Notes: generated from the sequence alone by a model not told the origin. A stretch of DNA of 64,000 nt from DATNPX01 sp036702975 (GCA_036702975.1 DATNPX010000019.1:20818-84817); one strand, 5' to 3'. Counted from the first letter of the stretch, positions 1 to 8,317 are shown. Translations and numbers: made by a program.

Positions 1-2
1 CA

Positions 3-716
3 CGTGCCACTTCACAGGCAAATAAAAATGGTAATTGCGGATTACTTAAACCCCAAGCTGTGGCCTGGGCTCTTACAGATCTGGTAGAAGATACTGCAAT
101 CATATCGGGAGATTCAGGTACGAACACGAGTTGGATTGCTCAATATTTCAAGTTGCGGGGTCAACAAAAATTTAGTTGCTCAGGCAATTTGGCAACGATG
201 GCTCCTGGTCTACCGTATGCAATTGCGGCAAAAGTCGCATTTCCTGAGCGTCAATCCATTGCTTTTGTTGGTGACGGAGCATTCACGATGCTAATGGGAG
301 ATTTTGCAACGGCGGTCAAACACAATCTGCCGATCATTGTAATAGTCGTAAAGAATAACGTCCTGGGCCAGATTAAGTGGGAGCAGATCGTGTTCCTGGG
401 TAATCCGGAATACGTTGTCGAATTGCATGACATCGATTTTGCAAAGTTTGCAGATGCTTGCGGCGGTGTCGGCTATCGTGTGGAAAAATATGATGAGATC
501 AAACCTACTTTTGAGCGGGCCATTGCTTCCGGAAAAGCGTGTCTTATTGAAGCGATAGTTGATCCGTTTGAGCCACCTCTACCACCAAAGGTGGAACCAA
601 AGCAAGCTCTGAAGTTTGCTGAGGCGTTGGCAAAAGGTCAACCTGAACGAGGAAATATTGCCTTAACCCTGTTTCGAGACAAAGTCAGTGAACTATTCCC
701 TAGAACAACGACCTGA
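3..716 (+). CDS. TPP-dependent pyruvate oxidase/acetolactate synthase-like enzyme, C-terminal part (5' end outside window)
   Basis: Thiamine-diphosphate enzyme of the pyruvate oxidase (PoxB)/acetolactate synthase superfamily; only the C-terminal PP domain is present. The frame is open back to the window edge, so the GTG at 60 is an internal codon: the residues just before it read LKPQAV, matching the LKPQ segment that precedes the PP domain in pyruvate oxidases. The TPP-Mg motif is visible as GDGAFTMLMGDF followed by KNN. Residues such as DSGTNTSW and GNLATMAPGLPYA agree with the pyruvate oxidase branch rather than biosynthetic IlvB. Likely cytoplasmic or membrane-peripheral, decarboxylating pyruvate. 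Substrate is inferred from family only. Confidence 0.85.
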   Translation, partial: RATSQANKNGNCGLLKPQAVAWALTDLVEDTAIISGDSGTNTSWIAQYFKLRGQQKFSCSGNLATMAPGLPYAIAAKVAFPERQSIAFVGDGAFTMLMGDFATAVKHNLPIIVIVVKNNVLGQIKWEQIVFLGNPEYVVELHDIDFAKFADACGGVGYRVEKYDEIKPTFERAIASGKACLIEAIVDPFEPPLPPKVEPKQALKFAEALAKGQPERGNIALTLFRDKVSELFPRTTT

Positions 717-866
717 AGCGCCATTTATTAAGATGGATACATTTGCGTGATTGAGTCTCTCAAAACGTTATGAAAACTAATGGGGTTACTGGAACCATCA
801 GGCTCGCGAACAGTCTACTGGTCAAACAGATCTTTATAGAGATCAGAGAACTGACTAGGAGAGAAT

Positions 867-1355
867 ATGAGATTACTAACATACTTGTTCGCGGTCGCTG
901 TTGGCTATTCGATTGGAATATTGTCGGCTCCTAAGAAAGGGACTGCCTTAAGAGAAGACATTTTGAATCGCTTCAATGGTATGACTGAAGAAGGAGCAGT
1001 GGCCGCAAGAGGAGTTTTGGACAAGGGCAAAGAGCTAAAAAGCGCGGCAAATGCAAAGTTGCAACAAGCCTCGCAATCGATAAACCAGGTAAAGGATACT
1101 GCTGTTGAAAAAAGCAAAGAGCTAAAGGTGATAGCAGGCGAGGGTATCAACAGGGCTTCTGAATCTATTGGTCACGTTCGCAGTGTGGCTGTTGAGACAG
1201 GTCAAGACTTGAAGTCGATAGCAGGCGATACTTTGAACAAGGCCGCTGAATCGATCAGTCAAGCCAAGTCAGCAGCATCGGAAACCGTTTCAGAGCTGAG
1301 CAAAAATGTTAAGGAGCTGGCAAATGATACCAAAAGGGCGCTCAACCAAAGCTAG
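867..1355 (+). CDS. YtxH-like membrane-anchored protein with three 29-residue helical repeats
   Basis: 162-residue protein opening with a short hydrophobic helix (residues 3-20) followed by APKKGTALRED, the hallmark of YtxH/gas-vesicle-GvpP-like stress proteins. The rest is amphipathic helix. Residues 56-84, 85-113 and 114-142 are three in-register 29-residue repeats beginning ELK/DLK and containing an ASESI-like core; they resemble apolipoprotein or LEA-type helices. ATG chosen because AGGAGAG lies just upstream. Function of the family is poorly known, with association to general stress in other bacteria; a role in membrane or envelope protection is inference. No clear operon partner: the next gene is convergent. 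Confidence 0.7.
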   Translation: MRLLTYLFAVAVGYSIGILSAPKKGTALREDILNRFNGMTEEGAVAARGVLDKGKELKSAANAKLQQASQSINQVKDTAVEKSKELKVIAGEGINRASESIGHVRSVAVETGQDLKSIAGDTLNKAAESISQAKSAASETVSELSKNVKELANDTKRALNQS

Positions 1356-1384
1356 CGATTTCTCAATAGATGCGTTGAAACGAA

Positions 1385-1993
1385 TCAAGGCGTGTGTTTT
1401 TTCAATTGTTGTAATGGTATCTTCGAGGACTCGATCAGCTCAGCTTTGAGCGTTTTCGACATCAACTCAAGCGCGTGCTCATTTTCTTCCTTTGTGTTGG
1501 AGGCGATACAATCCGGTGGCACGACAAGCCGAAGGTCTCGCATATAGGCATCATTGGCTGTAAAAAGTACACAGATGTTGCCCGCGATTCCGGTGAGAAT
1601 GACGATTTCTGTTTTTAGATATTTTAAAAGAATATCGAGGGTCGTAGAAAAAAAACCAGAATGTTTGGGTTTAAGCACGAAGTAATCATCATCCGAAGGC
1701 TTTAGTATCTGAGCCAATTTCTGCCCTTTGGACTTTTCGTCCAGGCAGTGCATTAGGACATGCTTGAAGTCTGATCGCCAAATGCCGAAGTTATCATTTA
1801 CGTAAATGGTCGGAATTCTCTCTTCCCGACACCGTTCTTTTAATGCTGCAATTTTCTTCGCCATTGGTTCGGCGTATTTGATCAGTTGATCTGCCTCTGG
1901 AAAGTTGAAGGAATTAATGACGTCTATGAGTAACAATGCTACTCTGCTTTTATCCGGCACATTGCCGTGCAAATCTAGGTTTTGCGCTTCCAT
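1385..1993 (-). CDS. Isochorismatase-family cysteine hydrolase
   Basis: 202-residue alpha/beta hydrolase of the isochorismatase/nicotinamidase superfamily. The expected catalytic triad is visible: Asp24 in LLLIDVINSF, Lys108 in VLKPKHSGFF and Cys141 in TGIAGNICV, in the right order and spacing. Length is normal for the family. These enzymes hydrolyse amide or vinyl-ether bonds (nicotinamide, N-carbamoyl compounds, isochorismate); the substrate cannot be read from sequence. It is encoded 158 bp downstream of the metallo-beta-lactamase-fold gene on the same strand, so cotranscription is possible, and is convergent with the YtxH-like gene. Confidence 0.85.
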   Translation of the reverse strand: MEAQNLDLHGNVPDKSRVALLLIDVINSFNFPEADQLIKYAEPMAKKIAALKERCREERIPTIYVNDNFGIWRSDFKHVLMHCLDEKSKGQKLAQILKPSDDDYFVLKPKHSGFFSTTLDILLKYLKTEIVILTGIAGNICVLFTANDAYMRDLRLVVPPDCIASNTKEENEHALELMSKTLKAELIESSKIPLQQLKKHTP

Positions 1994-2151
1994 AAAATTT
2001 TGAACTTTGAACGCAAGGTAGTTCGAAGAAAGTATAGCAGCTTAATCTTTCTCAGGCCTTTTTCCCATAGTTTCAGTTGGTGCGGACAAAGAGAGACATC
2101 GATGCCGCTTATTACGCGATACGGTTGATTTGGCGCAAAGCGATCAGGACT

Positions 2152-4092
2152 TCAATTGACGTCATGGGCGGCGGAGTTGTCGGTGTTAATCCGAATTTCT
2201 GGAATCTGCTGCTTAATCTTGCTTGCATAAATAATGAATTTGAATGGGTCGGTGTCTTGATACTTTTGCATCAACTTAAGGTAGATTGTTTTTTTGATCG
2301 TCGTGAAGCTAGATTTGCCTGAATTTTTCTGGTCTTCAACAAGGTCGATTAAATCGGCTGCTTGCTCATACTTGCCGTCATTCACCAGTTGATTTAACGC
2401 ACGCTGCACCTGGTGGGGTGAAATCCGCAAATACGCCAACAGCGTTTCTGCCTTCTGTCTTCGACTGATATGGTTCACGTCGGTCAAGTCAGCATGCCAG
2501 TAGCCGGTGTTTTGGTTATAAATTCGATCGATCAAATGTTCCCGCATAATCAAAAACTGAAGCTGTGTACTCTGCCGACCGGCAAGCAGCTCGGGGGGAA
2601 TTAAATTCGCGTTATGGATGTCGGCAAGCGCATCTCCCTTTTTTATCGCAGTGAGCACTTGCTCTCTTAGCCATGTTATCTGTCCTTTCAATTGAGTTAA
2701 CAGCTCCGTGGAGGAGAAATTGGCCGTTAATGGCTCATGACCATGCAATAGAATTCTGGGTTTTAGCTCGGTGACTACATCGATTGCGTCTAGTAGTCCT
2801 TGAATGTTTCCCTCTTGTACAAATGGCGCGCCAATATAAGGCATGATAAAGTCGCCGACAAACAGCACGCCTAGATCGGGCAGATTAATGAGCATCGCAT
2901 CTTCGGTCTCACCGCCGCTAACGGGGATAAGATGCAAGCGGGTTCCGCCGACAGTTAATTCTGTTTTCGACTTCACGAGCTGGTCTGCCTTAAACGATTC
3001 CACATCTTCACTTTTGAAGCGTTCTCCGAAAAAGTATCGTTCAAACGTTGCTGGCGTGTTCAGTTCTTTGGCAAGTTCCACTGCGCCGTTGTCGCGAGCG
3101 TAAAACGTTACCGCCGGGTTTATTGCGCGGAAAGCTTCGTGACCGCCTATGTGGTCCCAATGTGAATGAGTAATGAAAACGCTAGTCAAAGGAGGCAAGC
3201 CCGGAGCATAAGCTAGTAGTGCTTCGTAGGCTGCCTTTGCTGAGTCAGGACGCGTTCCGGCATCGATAGCAATGAGTTGCTTGCCGTCTTCTGAAACGAC
3301 AAAATAATACTCGGTAAACTCAAAGCCAGACAAAACGTAGACCTTGCCAGGAACAGCCTCTCGGATTCGACGAGAGCCGAATTTGTGCCCCTGCATGCTA
3401 TCTTCGGAAAATGCGGTGATGAAAGACACAGGACGGTCGAGTGTTTTATAGCCACTGAGCTCAAGATAATGACTTGCTGAACTTTCTTGTCCCTTCTTCG
3501 TGGAGAGTCTTGCGAGATTGTAGTAGAGCTCCCGCAACCATCCAGGATGCGGAGCTTCGCTGGTATGCAACAGACACCAATTCAACAGTTCTTCAGCCTT
3601 GTCGCTCTGGTGAAAGAATCCTGGAAGTTGCGCAAGAACCACTCCCGATATGTAATTGATAGGAAAAGATTTGTTGGCGGATAGATCGCGAGATTCCTGC
3701 AGCATCTCTATAGTTTTGTTCACATGCGCGATGCGCTCAAGCAAACCAATAGAGGAGGCTGCCTGAGCCCTCAAAGTTGCAATACAGCAAAGGTACATCG
3801 CCTTTTGTGAATTGTTCAAACTGGGCTGGTAACGGTCAAACAGGCTCGATAAATACTCCGCCCCTTCCCTTTGTAAGTTGGCGTTCGAGTACTGTGCCAT
3901 TAAAAGGAAAAGCAATTGTGGATTTGCCACCGGAGCTGTGCCATTTACAGCTTTGAGATACGCTAGTTCAGGCCGGTTGTTCGAAGAGATTTTTTGAGTA
4001 GGCGAATTTGCGAGTAATGCTTGCGGGGATAGAACTTGACTGACCAATACGGTCAATCCAATTACAAGGGAGAGGTAGGCGGTTTTATTCAT
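2152..4092 (-). CDS. Secreted metallo-beta-lactamase-fold hydrolase with helical N-terminal region
   Basis: 646 residues with an N-terminal signal peptide (about residues 1-29, cleavage near ALLANS). Residues 55-225 look like TPR-type helical repeats. From about 248 an MBL domain begins; the metal motif is THSHWDHIGGHE with His309, His311, Asp313 and His314, and a later VGDF and LLHGHEP supply further ligands. The C-terminal 150 residues are helical, as in alkylsulfatase-like MBL proteins, though assignment to that subgroup is tentative. Expected to act outside the cytoplasm as a zinc hydrolase. No strong Shine-Dalgarno precedes the ATG. Two GTGTATATAC palindromes lie 44 and 74 bp upstream of the start. 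Confidence 0.8.
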   Translation of the reverse strand: MNKTAYLSLVIGLTVLVSQVLSPQALLANSPTQKISSNNRPELAYLKAVNGTAPVANPQLLFLLMAQYSNANLQREGAEYLSSLFDRYQPSLNNSQKAMYLCCIATLRAQAASSIGLLERIAHVNKTIEMLQESRDLSANKSFPINYISGVVLAQLPGFFHQSDKAEELLNWCLLHTSEAPHPGWLRELYYNLARLSTKKGQESSASHYLELSGYKTLDRPVSFITAFSEDSMQGHKFGSRRIREAVPGKVYVLSGFEFTEYYFVVSEDGKQLIAIDAGTRPDSAKAAYEALLAYAPGLPPLTSVFITHSHWDHIGGHEAFRAINPAVTFYARDNGAVELAKELNTPATFERYFFGERFKSEDVESFKADQLVKSKTELTVGGTRLHLIPVSGGETEDAMLINLPDLGVLFVGDFIMPYIGAPFVQEGNIQGLLDAIDVVTELKPRILLHGHEPLTANFSSTELLTQLKGQITWLREQVLTAIKKGDALADIHNANLIPPELLAGRQSTQLQFLIMREHLIDRIYNQNTGYWHADLTDVNHISRRQKAETLLAYLRISPHQVQRALNQLVNDGKYEQAADLIDLVEDQKNSGKSSFTTIKKTIYLKLMQKYQDTDPFKFIIYASKIKQQIPEIRINTDNSAAHDVN

Positions 4093-4135
4093 GAGCGTTG
4101 TTTACCATAATTTTTTTTACTGGCACCGTAGGATG

Positions 4136-4177
4136 GTGTATATACTCTCATGTATGTTCTAAAATGTGTATATACAC
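4136..4177. promoter_or_regulatory. Tandem palindromic operator-like sites, GTGTATATAC(A/T)C, 30 bp apart
   Basis: GTGTATATACTC at 4136-4147 and the perfect palindrome GTGTATATACAC at 4166-4177 have centres exactly 30 bp apart, about three helical turns, so both face the same side of DNA. They lie just upstream of the MBL-fold gene start (4092). A third, perfect copy is at 4388-4399. Such spaced repeats are typical of cooperative regulator binding; the regulator is unknown, the adjacent RHH protein being one candidate. Confidence 0.55.
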
Positions 4178-4387
4178 CTATTTAAAAAAATAATCGTCGT
4201 CGACTTTTAACTTATGCGAGCAATTTAGCATGTAACTTCGGTCCGTGATTTATGTACGATTACGTTTTGACTTCCAGCCGTGGCTTTTAGCATTTTTCTC
4301 GATATAGTATATTTGCTCTGCTATACGGCTGGTCCATAGGTATTGCATATGGTGGCAGCGGCCATTTTCTCGTGGTCTTTGATATGC

Positions 4388-4399
4388 GTGTATATACAC
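4388..4399. promoter_or_regulatory. Third GTGTATATACAC palindrome
   Basis: Perfect 12-bp palindrome identical to the one at 4166-4177 and 222 bp from it, lying between the MBL gene and the RHH gene. Three near-identical copies within 265 bp are unlikely by chance. Confidence 0.5.
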
Positions 4400-4765
4400 A
4401 GGAAGCTTGCCTGAGTAACGCCAGCGTTGTGATAGTAGAAAGCTTGTGAGATAAATCTTTCCAGTTGCTCTTCCCTAAACGATCTCGAGTAAAATATTCT
4501 GCTCTTTAAAATGGTTGAACACCATACTCTTGCCCACTTTGATCTATAGCTGGCGCGTATAGGGGGTCGGCTTTTAGTACACCTTTTGTTAACGATGCAC
4601 CAACACCAGAGCCACTCTTCATGATTAAGAACGGTGATGCCGCAAGCGCAACACAAGACTAATACTTTGTTGCTGACAAGCAAGTTTTAGCTTTTGCTTG
4701 CTATTAGTTCAGTAGAAGGATGCATGCAAATAGCGCTCTGCTACTCTCTTTGTAGAGGAGGTTCT

Positions 4766-4945
4766 ATGTCTGAAAAGGAAAAACACGGAGGTGCTGTTCA
4801 CATACAGCTAGAGTTACAAGACGATCTTGCCGCTCGACTTGAACGCCGTGCGCGAGAGCTAAATGTGAGCGTAGAAGAGATTCTCAAGAAATTCATAGAG
4901 GAAGGGTTGAGAAAAGATCTTCGCACAAAAGGGCGGGGATGCTAA
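4766..4945 (+). CDS. Small ribbon-helix-helix (CopG/Arc-type) protein
   Basis: 59-residue protein. The ATG at 4766 is chosen because GAGGAGG lies five bases upstream; an earlier in-frame start at 4694 has no such site and adds a cysteine-rich, unlikely leader. The sequence HIQLELQDDLAARLERRARELNVSVEEILKKF follows the RHH plan: a beta strand, helix A with LAARLERRA, a turn, and helix B starting SVEEILKKF (motif given in pieces across residues 11-43). RHH proteins of this size are usually antitoxins or autorepressors that bind short palindromes; the GTGTATATACAC copies upstream are plausible targets, which is inference. No toxin gene follows it. Confidence 0.65.
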   Translation: MSEKEKHGGAVHIQLELQDDLAARLERRARELNVSVEEILKKFIEEGLRKDLRTKGRGC

Positions 4946-5177
4946 CTGTATTTGTTGACTGGTGTCCACCGAGCAGCCGTCGATTTTCTCTATGACGTCT
5001 TCCCTGGGCGACTCCCTTTTCTGAGGCAGAGTGTCATTCTCGAAGACGGTCAGAAAACGCCAGTTTGAGAACAAATGCACTAAATCCGTATGAAGAATCA
5101 GAGAGGTGGTCCCTGAAAGGCCTGCCTGGTAACTAATAGCGGGATTACAAAGAAAACATTAACACTCTCGCCGTGCA

Positions 5178-5370
5178 GAAATTTTTTTGCTATTTTTGGA
5201 TCGGAAGGTTCATTTTCCTTCGTTTCGATAGCACAAATTTCTGCCATAAGGAGGGGTTTGGAGCAGTTTAAACGGTGAAAAATTTGAATAATTCCGATCA
5301 TAACGACGCCGATCCGCCAGGTCGGCAAACAAGCGAAGAAAGGCAGCCTCAGACTCTCTGAGGCTGCCAA
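5178..5370 (+). ncRNA. Candidate structured RNA, copy A of a duplicated non-coding element
   Basis: This stretch aligns along its length with 28752-28945. Shared blocks include TTTTTGCTAT, GGAAGGTTCA, TTTCCTTTCGTT-like sequence, CAAATT(T)CTGC, GGAGGGTTTG, a small GC hairpin (GCCGA at 5308-5312 with TCGGC at 5322-5326) and a terminal perfect 11-bp stem GGCAGCCTCAG/CTGAGGCTGCC at 5342-5368. Between copies the loop and stem bases of the small hairpin change together, and indels are not multiples of three, which argues for RNA structure over a peptide. Strand is inferred from the position of the hairpin. A second shared block lies 60 bp downstream. No known RNA family is recognised. Confidence 0.6.
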
Positions 5371-5429
5371 GCTAAATCATTCAATTAAGTAACGCCGAAG
5401 AGATCCTTGGTTCTAAGACCAGTATTTCT

Positions 5430-5475
5430 CGATGGCTATTTCCCTTCAATCGGCTTAACAGCCGGCTCTAGCTAA
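5430..5475 (+). ncRNA. Second conserved block of element copy A, upstream of the LRV gene
   Basis: The block TGGCTATTTCCCTTCAATCGG continuing to 5475 matches 28996-29041. It folds as CGGCT-TAAC-AGCCG, enclosed by CTATTT (from 5435) and AAATAG (to 5479). It ends 11 bp before the Shine-Dalgarno of the gene at 5500, so in this copy it could be a leader; in the other copy it runs into the 3' end of an opposing SDR gene. Confidence 0.45.
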
Positions 5476-5499
5476 ATAGACTGACGGAGGTATTTGTCT

Positions 5500-5973
5500 A
5501 TGTTGAGAGCACGTTCTTATGCAGACAAATGGACTAACTATATAAAAGCTGGCAGCCAAAATTGTTATCCGCATCTACTCGCGGAGTTGGCTCACAGCGA
5601 TGTCGACCAGATTCGGATTAGAGTGGCAGAAAATCCGCGCACACCGATCGAGATTCTGGAAATTCTTGCAAAAGATAAAAATGCTGATGTAAGAGTGGCT
5701 GTGGGCATCAACCCATCAACGCCAGCGCATATAAGCGGCAGCCTCGCTTTCGATGAGGATCCGAACGTGAGGTTAGGTTTGGCCGACGATTTGAATACTC
5801 CAATCGAGCTGCTCGAGAAATTGCGGGAAGACGGAAATCCGTATGTGAGCTGCCGAGCAGTGCAAACCTTGGAATACATTGCATTGCAAGAGCAACCGAA
5901 GAGAATTGGCCGCGATCGCTTCTTCCGCTGGGCCAATATCGACGCGGATCAGCCCGAACTTAAATACGCCTGA
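5500..5973 (+). CDS. Leucine-rich-repeat-variant (LRV) protein
   Basis: 157 residues made almost wholly of about four 24-residue LRV repeats with the pattern xVRxxVAxNPxTPxxxLexLAxD: RIRVAENPRTPIEILEILA, VRVAVGINPSTPAHISGSL, VRLGLADDLNTPIELLEKL and a final VSCRAVQTLEYIA. The family forms curved helical solenoids used for protein binding; partner unknown. The ATG at 5500 has GGAGG nine bases upstream and is preferred to the TTG at 5494. No signal peptide, so cytoplasmic. It lies directly after non-coding element copy A and 32 bp before a small secreted-protein gene. Confidence 0.8.
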   Translation: MLRARSYADKWTNYIKAGSQNCYPHLLAELAHSDVDQIRIRVAENPRTPIEILEILAKDKNADVRVAVGINPSTPAHISGSLAFDEDPNVRLGLADDLNTPIELLEKLREDGNPYVSCRAVQTLEYIALQEQPKRIGRDRFFRWANIDADQPELKYA

Positions 5974-6005
5974 ATCCAAACGCGATTTGCGAGGAGGTGG
6001 TCAAT

Positions 6006-6284
6006 ATGGCTCGGTTTACCGGTCTTATATGCTGCCTATCGGTAGCCGTAAGTTTCGTTCTTGGAGCGCAAAGCGCTTGCGGAAAAGAAGGACTACCGGT
6101 CAGCAAGATAACCACTTCAGTTGTTAAAGGGTTGCAATTACAGCCTTCAAACACAAAGGTCGACGATGTATCTATTCCGGAAAAAATTCTGTCCCCGAGG
6201 CTACAGAAGCACCTCAAGCTTAGCTCTGATATTGAGGGGCTGGCTGACAGAGTAGTCAGCCAGCCCGGGGCGGGAGCGGGCTAG
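6006..6284 (+). CDS. Small secreted protein of unknown function
   Basis: 92 residues starting at the ATG at 6006, eight bases after GAGGAGG; a GTG at 5997 overlaps that site and is rejected. Residues 1-23 form a signal peptide (FTGLICCLSVAVSFVLGAQS, cleavage near QSA). The mature part is short, polar and without recognised domain. It follows the LRV gene by 32 bp and may be cotranscribed. The last 20 codons overlap a perfect 12-bp stem-loop that probably ends the transcript, which explains the odd Gly/Ala-rich C terminus. Confidence 0.6.
   Translation: MARFTGLICCLSVAVSFVLGAQSACGKEGLPVSKITTSVVKGLQLQPSNTKVDDVSIPEKILSPRLQKHLKLSSDIEGLADRVVSQPGAGAG
6237..6266 (+). terminator. 12-bp stem-loop overlapping the end of the secreted-protein gene
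   Basis: GGGCTGGCTGAC (6237-6248) pairs perfectly with GTCAGCCAGCCC (6255-6266), loop AGAGTA. There is no U-tract, so it may be a 3'-protective hairpin rather than a classical terminator. The following 6285-6563 stretch shows no gene. Confidence 0.5.
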
Positions 6285-6563
6285 TTTCAATGGAGTGAAA
6301 CGTTCGGTACTGTCGTTCTTGCTGTCTCCAGCCCCAACGATGCGGACATGGATTATTGAGAAGGTCGCAGCGCCAGTGCTTTGACTTTCATAAATTTGAC
6401 CCCTCCATCGCAAAAGCGCAGAATTGACGGGAGCAACAAACCCGTCTTTCTGCATGTGTAGCGGCTTTGCGATACCTTTAACTGTTCATAAATTTTCCGG
6501 TGTTGCTCTGATTGCATGACTATTAGGCATGGTCAAGCCATTGCCGGGCTTGATGCAATTGCT

Positions 6564-7280
6564 TCAATCGGCCGAAAGTGAAAAACAAAATGTGGCACCT
6601 TGATTTTTGTCCGAACGGGCCCAAATTTTGCCAGAGTGCCTGTCGATGATTCGCTTACAGAGAGCCAAGCCCAGCCCGGTTCCAGGATAACGCGCTTTGG
6701 CATGGAGCCGCTGGAAGCGATGGAACAGCTTCTCGATATACTGCATATCGAAACCCACTCCGTTGTCTTGGACGGAAAATACCCATTCATTTGCCGCTCG
6801 TGCAGCGTCAATTCGAATTTTAGGACGAGTGTCGCAAAATTTCATGCTGTTCCCAACCAGATTTTGGAAGACCATGGTGAGCAGTGTAGGATTAGCGCGA
6901 ATCACAGGTAGGTCACCGATGATAATCTCCGCATTCTTCGCCTCTATGGCGGTTTTTAGATTGTTCAGAGCGTCATCAAGGCAATGCCGGCTATTGACCA
7001 TCTCGAAAACAATCTCTTGCGACTCGACGCGCGAAAGAGTTAGCAAAGCCTGAGTGAGCAGGCACATTCTGTTGGCTGCGCTCAGTGCTTCAGTCAGCAG
7101 ATCAGTAGCTTCAGGCGAAAGCTCAGACTCATGTCTTTCTTTAAGCAAAGACAAGAACCCGGTGATTGCGCGCAAGGGCTCCTGCAGGTCATGTGCTGCC
7201 AGATAAGCAAAATGCGACAGATCATCGTTCGATCTTGTGAGTTGGTCAATCTGGTCATTTAGTTGTTGGTTGTCGCCCAT
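6564..7280 (-). CDS. Cytoplasmic sensor histidine kinase core without sensor domain
   Basis: 238 residues containing only the transmitter module. The HisKA H-box is FAYLAAHDLQEPLRAI with phospho-His30, preceded by a short coiled coil. The HATPase_c part shows the N box QNLVGNSMKF, G1 DNGVGFD and G2 GTGLGLAL. The H-box sequence AAHDLQEPLR is that of phytochrome-type and related kinases. There is no transmembrane or PAS/GAF segment, so input must come from a partner. No receiver lies next to it; candidates in the window are the degenerate receiver at 9564 and the Rcp1-like one at 36686. The start has AAGG seven bases upstream, directly after a hairpin in the leader. Confidence 0.88.
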   Translation of the reverse strand: MGDNQQLNDQIDQLTRSNDDLSHFAYLAAHDLQEPLRAITGFLSLLKERHESELSPEATDLLTEALSAANRMCLLTQALLTLSRVESQEIVFEMVNSRHCLDDALNNLKTAIEAKNAEIIIGDLPVIRANPTLLTMVFQNLVGNSMKFCDTRPKIRIDAARAANEWVFSVQDNGVGFDMQYIEKLFHRFQRLHAKARYPGTGLGLALCKRIIDRHSGKIWARSDKNQGATFCFSLSAD

Positions 7281-7289
7281 ATTGAAACC

Positions 7290-7465
7290 TTAAAGAAGTC
7301 GGGCGCCACTTCTATCTGCAGTGGCGCCCATCGGGCCTTCAAGGCGGAATCTCTGAATCCCAGCCGAACGGTTAGTCCATAAAGAATGGGCGCTATAAGA
7401 AGCCATCCCCTTAATGCCATTTTTTGGCTCCGTCAGAGATTCGCGCCGTCCGGGCTTTTATTTTT
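7290..7465. ncRNA. Candidate structured RNA or leader between hsp20 and the histidine kinase
   Basis: Two strong pairings are visible. GGGCGCCACT (7301-7310) and AGTGGCGCCC (7320-7329) form a perfect 10-bp hairpin. A long-range stem joins GGCGGAATCTCTGA (7343-7356) to TCAGAGATTCGCGCC (7433-7447), 14 pairs with one bulge, enclosing about 76 nt. On the plus strand a T-rich run (7456-7473) follows, as in a terminator; on the minus strand the same region would be the kinase leader. Strand and function cannot be decided. The remainder to 7695 holds nothing recognised. Confidence 0.45.
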
Positions 7466-7695
7466 TATTTTCTAACGCTCAACGTTTCCATCATTATTAT
7501 GGTGACTCCGACTGGCTTCATGGTGTCATTTAATCGATTTTTTTACATTTTTTAAAACGGCCGAAACGCTGAATTGCTAAGGCTCTCGAGTATTTTGGCT
7601 ATCAAGGCGGTGGTCTCGGTTTCGCATCACATATGGTGGCGGATTGACTGTATTACCGAAGGAACTTTCTGGCTTGCGGTCAGTTTGCTCGGGCG

Positions 7696-8259
7696 TCAGC
7701 TTTTGGGGAGTGTAACTGTTAAGACCCCATCTTTAACGCTTGCCTGTACTTTATCGGCGTTTACTTTGCACGGTAGATGCACGGACTGCTCGAAAGATTC
7801 ATCGAAAGTTTCGAAATGCCCGTTATTTTTCTCTTCCTGTTTTTTGTGCGCTTTGATCGTAACTGCATGTTCGCTCGCTTTTACCTGAACGTCTTTCTCG
7901 TCCATTCCTGGAACCTGAGCGAGCACTCGCAATTCTTTATCACCGTCAATAGTCTGCACCTTAGGCGTTGTGTTGGGGAACGATACGAGGGGCACCAAAG
8001 GTAGTGGCTTGAGTGCCAAATCCACCGGCACAAAGAAAGGATCCACATAAATATCCCAAAGATGCGGTGCTATCAAGCGATTTGACTTTGCAATTGCATC
8101 ATCCGGCACCTTCTGAACGGACACGCTCGCTGCTTCATTGGCGCGCGCTGCATCTTTCTTGTCACACATATTTTTGGTGGCGAAGCCGCCAGCAAAGCCA
8201 ATTGCCAATGATAAAGCCAGAGCCAAGCCTCTTTTTATTCTTTCGTTATTCAATTTCAT
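7696..8259 (-). CDS. Small heat-shock protein (Hsp20) with N-terminal signal/anchor
   Basis: 187 residues from the ATG at 8259, which has GGAGGTG six bases upstream; an earlier in-frame codon is rejected. Residues 10-30 form a hydrophobic segment (LALALSLAIGFAGGFATK), so the protein is probably exported or anchored with its chaperone domain outside the cytoplasm. The C-terminal 100 residues are an alpha-crystallin domain: ELRVLAQVPGMDEKDVQV, the SFEQSVHLP strand and the diagnostic A-x-x-KDGVLTVTLPK ending. It lies 58 bp downstream of a cytoplasmic Hsp20 gene and probably shares its transcript. Role: holding unfolded envelope proteins under stress (inference). Confidence 0.85.
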   Translation of the reverse strand: MKLNNERIKRGLALALSLAIGFAGGFATKNMCDKKDAARANEAASVSVQKVPDDAIAKSNRLIAPHLWDIYVDPFFVPVDLALKPLPLVPLVSFPNTTPKVQTIDGDKELRVLAQVPGMDEKDVQVKASEHAVTIKAHKKQEEKNNGHFETFDESFEQSVHLPCKVNADKVQASVKDGVLTVTLPKS

Positions 8260-8317
8260 TTGACACCTCCACAACGAATTAGTAAGTGGGACCACACGGT
8301 CCCTGGCGCCTCAACGC

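Larger units (their letters stand above)
4093..4765. other. AT-rich intergenic region of 670 bp with palindromes, no convincing gene
   Basis: Between the MBL gene (leftward) and a small RHH gene (rightward). It holds three GTGTATATAC palindromes (separate entries). A 120-codon minus-strand frame (4321-4683) contains several Cys residues near its start and an AGVTQ segment faintly like the zinc-finger/HTH end of IS1-type InsA, but the match is too weak to call a gene; it may be a degraded insertion-sequence scrap. Confidence 0.5.

Noticed and set aside
60..716. GTG at 60 as the start of the first gene
   Set aside because: The frame is open to the window edge and the residues before it fit the family, so the gene is cut by the edge.
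4321..4683. 120-codon minus-strand frame with an InsA-like AGVTQ segment
   Set aside because: Cysteine spacing does not fit a zinc finger and no ribosome site is seen; too weak to call.
5098..5370. 90-codon minus-strand frame over element copy A
   Set aside because: Has no counterpart in the homologous copy B; explained by the non-coding element.
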